Below are positions 12,943 through 15,852 of a stretch of DNA of 15,852 nt, piece by piece. The position numbers were made by a program, and so were the translations under genes. Numbering within the stretch: the first letter of the stretch is position 1; each line of letters opens with the position of its first letter. Source of the stretch: Clostridia bacterium (GTDB taxonomy: Bacteria; Bacillota; Clostridia; Oscillospirales; CAG-272); assembly GCA_024404655.1 (NCBI GenBank), contig JAKSPR010000023.1:1-15852 (forward strand). The letters are read 5' to 3'. The notes beneath the pieces were generated by a model. It saw nothing but the letters and a program-made list of their open reading frames with translations, did not search any database and was not told the origin of the DNA.

Positions 12943-14529
12943 TCAGGGCTCAATATCCTCATACGCGGACATCATTTCCAATGTGCGGCAGCTTTCAAAC
13001 ATGCAGTTGAACCAGAAATTCTTTTCCGCGTTCTCGGTGTTCATCCAGTGGGTGGGAATCTGACCGTTTTCATGCTGGACACGGGTCAGCTGATCGGCGA
13101 GAGCTTTGGCTTTTGCCAGCCAGAGACTGCCGCATCCGGCGTTGTAGAGCTCAATAAAGCCCTGCAGAATACAGCTGGTGGAGGCGTCGATCGGGACATA
13201 CCAGCCGTACTGTTCAAGACCGGCGGGCGTGTGCCAGAGGGAAGTGTCATAACCGTCACCGTTTGGTTCATTGGAGGCATGGGCCCACGGATAGGGACGC
13301 TTCCAGATGACGAACTGGTCTTCGACAAAGCGCATCAGCTCTTCTGCCAGCTTCATGGAGGCAGGATCGTCCCTGTGATACTTTGCAAAGTACTTCGCGA
13401 GGGAGGTGGGCGCGTAGTGGGTCAGATTCATGTAGTTGGTGGACAGGGGACTGTCTTCAAACTGACCCTCCCAGTTGTAGGTCGGGAGCTGGGTGTGCAG
13501 GACATAGCCTACAGCACCGTCCGCAAGATTTTTCCACTTCTCATTGCCCGTGCGGGTATAAAGGGCCATGAGGAACGGAACGACATGCTCAAAGGGAGAT
13601 ATGAAGTTCGGCGTGATGGGCTCACCGGTTTGGGTGGAGCGGACCAGTGCCCAGCTGCCGTTGGGCTCGACGGTGCGCAGATAGTATGCGGCGATTTTTT
13701 CAGCTTCCGAAAGATATTTCGCATCACCCGTGGCGGCTTCCAGCTCCACATACATGGACCCGGCAGAGGCGGGATAGATCATCATCATGGTTCCCATGTG
13801 GGCGACAGCGGCATGCCAGTTGGGGGTGATGATGCCGTATTTTTCGGGATCGGGGCAGAAGTCAAGGGTGTATGTGGGCGGCAGATCGGCAAGGGGATCA
13901 TCGCCCCGGGGCGTGATGGAGATCAGATAATCGGCAGCATTGACGGCGACCTTCATGGCCTTGTCCGCATCCTCGGGGCAGAGACGTGCATAGGAGAGCA
14001 TGGCATGTCCCAGCATGGAGATCATCTTGGAGGGATAGGTGTTCAGATCGTAGGAGGGATCGGGCGTGCCGTGTTCCAGCCAGTGCCGGATGAAGCTCTG
14101 CTCCATGGCATACTTGTAGGCTCTGACAGCACTTTCTCTGTAGGAGCAGACAGCGGGAGGCGTCTCGCCGGGGAAGGGGGATAAGCGGAAGAAGGTGCGC
14201 GCACCGACGAGCGCATAGTCCGTACCGTCGGGATTCAGTGCTGTGACGGTGAGGCGCACAACGCCCTCGGGCAGCTCGGCCCAGATCGGGGTCAGCAGTA
14301 CACAGCAGTCGTCAGCTTCAAAGGAGTGTTTTTTGCCCAGCTCATCCACCGCGTCATAGCGATAGCGGCTGCAGCCGCGGATGGCGGTGAAATGGAAGGC
14401 GGGCACATACATGAACTCTGTGGATTCTGCGTTCCAGAAGGGATGTCCGCGTTTGACACCGTATCGGACGGTGGTTTCGGGTGAACAGCATTCGTCAAAT
14501 GCCTGCTTGGCAAGCTCTTCTTTGGTCAT
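12943..14529 (-). CDS. Putative (alpha/alpha)6-barrel glycosidase-like protein, family not assigned
   Basis: The 528 residues appear to form a beta-rich N-terminal part (about 1-125) and a helical part (about 130-525) with repeated helix pairs rich in Trp, Tyr and His. This is the layout of six-hairpin glycosidases, and residues such as PNWHAAVAH (236-244), ISPFEHVVPFL (310-320) and TPAGLEQYGWY (434-444) would line a sugar-binding cleft. I cannot assign a GH or PL family or name the catalytic acid. There is no signal peptide, so it would work on internalised or intracellular carbohydrate. It has its own promoter (14618-14646) and AAAGAGG upstream of the ATG. The upstream glycosidase gene is on the same strand but separated by a terminator. 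An epimerase or lyase of the same fold is possible. Confidence 0.6.
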   Translation of the reverse strand: MTKEELAKQAFDECCSPETTVRYGVKRGHPFWNAESTEFMYVPAFHFTAIRGCSRYRYDAVDELGKKHSFEADDCCVLLTPIWAELPEGVVRLTVTALNPDGTDYALVGARTFFRLSPFPGETPPAVCSYRESAVRAYKYAMEQSFIRHWLEHGTPDPSYDLNTYPSKMISMLGHAMLSYARLCPEDADKAMKVAVNAADYLISITPRGDDPLADLPPTYTLDFCPDPEKYGIITPNWHAAVAHMGTMMMIYPASAGSMYVELEAATGDAKYLSEAEKIAAYYLRTVEPNGSWALVRSTQTGEPITPNFISPFEHVVPFLMALYTRTGNEKWKNLADGAVGYVLHTQLPTYNWEGQFEDSPLSTNYMNLTHYAPTSLAKYFAKYHRDDPASMKLAEELMRFVEDQFVIWKRPYPWAHASNEPNGDGYDTSLWHTPAGLEQYGWYVPIDASTSCILQGFIELYNAGCGSLWLAKAKALADQLTRVQHENGQIPTHWMNTENAEKNFWFNCMFESCRTLEMMSAYEDIEP

Positions 14530-14617
14530 GATAGTATGATAACCTCTTTCCCGTCGCGGTCACGGGAGCATGGAGTATGGAGCAGTTCCGCATGGTTTGT
14601 GCCGCTCCGACGGAGAC

Positions 14618-14646
14618 AGTATAGCATAATTATGGAAAAAAGTCAA
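14618..14646 (-). promoter_or_regulatory. Sigma-A promoter of the (alpha/alpha)6 glycosidase-like gene
   Basis: Read on -, TTGACT (14646-14641) is followed by 17 bp and TATACT (14623-14618), both close to consensus. Transcription would begin near 14611, giving a leader of about 80 nt. The leader has a short CCCGT/ACGGG stem just before the ribosome binding site. Confidence 0.85.
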
Positions 14647-14695
14647 GAAAGGGAACAGAATGCCGCGTTTCCGTTCTTTCCAGCCCCCAAAAAGG

Positions 14696-14724
14696 AGAGG
14701 ACCGGCTTTGAAAACCGGTCCTCT
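14696..14724 (-). terminator. Terminator of the GH-A glycosidase gene, possibly bidirectional
   Basis: AGAGGACCGG (14696-14705) pairs perfectly with CCGGTCCTCT (14715-14724) around a 9-nt loop. On - the hairpin is followed by CCTTTTT and lies about 30 bp past the stop codon of the upstream glycosidase. On + it also runs into TTTT, but no + gene ends here. Confidence 0.85.
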
Positions 14725-14751
14725 TTTCTGCCCTGCGTCCATGGCAGATGA

Positions 14752-15840
14752 TTATTCTTTGTAAAACTCCATGAGTTTTTCGAATTTTTCCTTTTTTCTC
14801 GGCGGGATCACGCGGCCGTCGCACAGGGAATAGGTGTCGTATTCCCCGGTATTCAGAAAGCTGAATATTCTGAACACCTGTATACTCTCAACAAACGGCA
14901 TATCAGCTTTCGCACGCCGCATCCCCTCAACGATGTAGTCAGCATATTTTTTCTCTTTTTCTATATTGTCACCGTCTTCAATGCCGTATTCGGAGAAATA
15001 ACAGCCGATGTCACCGTCACCGTGGGCTTGTGCGACTGCATAAACCGCTTTGTTTAGCTCTACCCATTTGTCATCCGGGCATTTCCAGTCATCGTTTTCA
15101 TCTTTTACAAGATAATAGGGATGCCAGCAGAGTTTGTCAAAGAAATCTCTTGGATTGGCAGAACCGAATTTCCCGCTCTCAATATTCCTGTATATACGCT
15201 CCAGCGACATCGTCATGCCGTCGTAGTCGGCAGTCACAGCGTCGGGATACTTCGGATCCTTGTGATCGCCTCCGATGGGAGCCATACCGGGCATAATGAT
15301 CAGTTTTCCGGTGGTCACACCGCGGATTGCACGGGCGGCACGGAACATCATATCAGTACAGATATCAGCTTTTTGCATAAGGTCAAATTCTTCTCCGTCG
15401 AGCGCATTGAGAAACGGAACGTGATTGGCTTCGTTGCCTGTCTCCCACCCGTCCACTTCGTCAAATTCACGTGCGACAGTTCTCCAGCTTTCTTCAAACC
15501 AGTCAAGAACGGTACCGTATGCCATTGTCTCTCTGTGCGGCATGTGACCGCATCTGCAGACCGGCTTCCCCTCACCATCCGGGATGAACCAGTCGTGATT
15601 GTCGCCGATGATCTGCTTTACACCGCGTCTGCGCAGTTCGGCAATTACGCTGTGTATAAAATCCGCGTTTTTCCGGTTGATCCTGTCGGGAGCTTCGAGA
15701 ATATACCGGAACTGGAACCACAGTCGTATACCTTTAGCACCAAGCTCCCCGATATATTCCCCGGCACTTTCCATACTGAATGTATCCGGCAAAAAGAACG
15801 GCACGAAGCCGATGGCATTGAAATACTGTCTGTTGTACAT
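14752..15840 (-). CDS. Clan GH-A (beta/alpha)8-barrel glycoside hydrolase-like protein
   Basis: This 362-residue TIM-barrel protein is predicted to be a retaining glycosidase. The acid/base candidate is E137 in WETGNEANH (132-140), on the Asn-Glu motif of clan GH-A. The nucleophile candidate is E284 in CYFSEYG (280-286). Their separation of 147 residues is normal for the clan. W239-H240 in the WHPYY segment (239-243) and the early strand GIRLWFQFRY (37-46) also fit. No signal peptide or carbohydrate-binding module is present, so it is cytoplasmic. AGGA (on - at 15852-15849) lies 8 nt before the ATG, so the gene is complete although its promoter is outside the window. The exact family (GH39- or GH5-like) cannot be fixed by eye. 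The region looks slightly more AT-rich than its neighbours. Confidence 0.75.
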   Translation of the reverse strand: MYNRQYFNAIGFVPFFLPDTFSMESAGEYIGELGAKGIRLWFQFRYILEAPDRINRKNADFIHSVIAELRRRGVKQIIGDNHDWFIPDGEGKPVCRCGHMPHRETMAYGTVLDWFEESWRTVAREFDEVDGWETGNEANHVPFLNALDGEEFDLMQKADICTDMMFRAARAIRGVTTGKLIIMPGMAPIGGDHKDPKYPDAVTADYDGMTMSLERIYRNIESGKFGSANPRDFFDKLCWHPYYLVKDENDDWKCPDDKWVELNKAVYAVAQAHGDGDIGCYFSEYGIEDGDNIEKEKKYADYIVEGMRRAKADMPFVESIQVFRIFSFLNTGEYDTYSLCDGRVIPPRKKEKFEKLMEFYKE

Positions 15841-15852
15841 GTTATATATCCT

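Noticed and set aside
13048..14184. 378-codon open frame on + opposite the (alpha/alpha)6 protein
   Set aside because: Its Gly/Val/His-rich product has no family motif. The - frame has a promoter, a ribosome binding site and a coherent protein.

Overview
The window (about 15.8 kb, G+C-rich, short intergenic gaps) looks like chromosomal DNA of an uncultured gut- or rumen-type clostridium, probably Oscillospirales/Ruminococcaceae-like. The grounds are Firmicutes-style GGAGG/AGGAAGG ribosome binding sites, sigma-A promoters (TTGACA/TATAAT type), a purine riboswitch, intrinsic terminators with U-tracts, and the gene set. The taxonomic call is an inference. I see no phage genes, insertion sequences, tRNA, rRNA or CRISPR array.

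Layout. (1) 1-1516: a MATE-family efflux pump on + with its own terminator. (2) 1600-5953: an extended -10 promoter drives an RlmB-like rRNA 2'-O-methyltransferase with an RG-rich tail. It is followed 44 bp later by a 1056-residue membrane protein that has a roughly 500-residue acidic, repeat-bearing N-terminus and a body shaped like a P-type ATPase, but without the P-type catalytic motifs. A strong hairpin terminator closes this unit. (3) 5954-6319: a 366-bp non-coding spacer with several small hairpins, a promoter, and a purine riboswitch of the guanine type. The aptamer overlaps an intrinsic terminator that uses its P3 and P1 3' strands, so ligand binding is predicted to turn expression on. 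(4) 6320-7687: the riboswitch-controlled gene, a COG2509-type FAD-dependent oxidoreductase with a Cys cluster. (5) 7745-9804 on -: a zinc-ligand-less medium-chain dehydrogenase followed by a Gfo/Idh/MocA oxidoreductase, apparently one operon. (6) 9966-12830 on +, divergent from (5): an AraC-family regulator, a beta-lactamase-fold serine hydrolase and an M55 (DppA-like) D-aminopeptidase, apparently one operon ending in a long GC-rich terminator. (7) 12943-15840 on -: two cytoplasmic glycosidase-like genes, an (alpha/alpha)6-type protein and a clan GH-A TIM barrel, as separate units with a terminator and a new promoter between them.

How the parts may fit. Regions 5 and 6 share a divergent promoter region beside the AraC gene, so that regulator is a natural candidate to control both arms. 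The two hydrolases suggest processing of D-amino-acid-containing peptides, and the dehydrogenase pair suggests sugar or polyol redox chemistry. The two flanking glycosidases extend a carbohydrate theme. No transporter is encoded here, and none of these enzymes shows a signal peptide, so substrates would have to enter through systems encoded elsewhere. The most unusual items are the P-type-ATPase-like pseudoenzyme and the ON-type guanine riboswitch with a shortened L3 loop in front of an uncharacterised flavoprotein.
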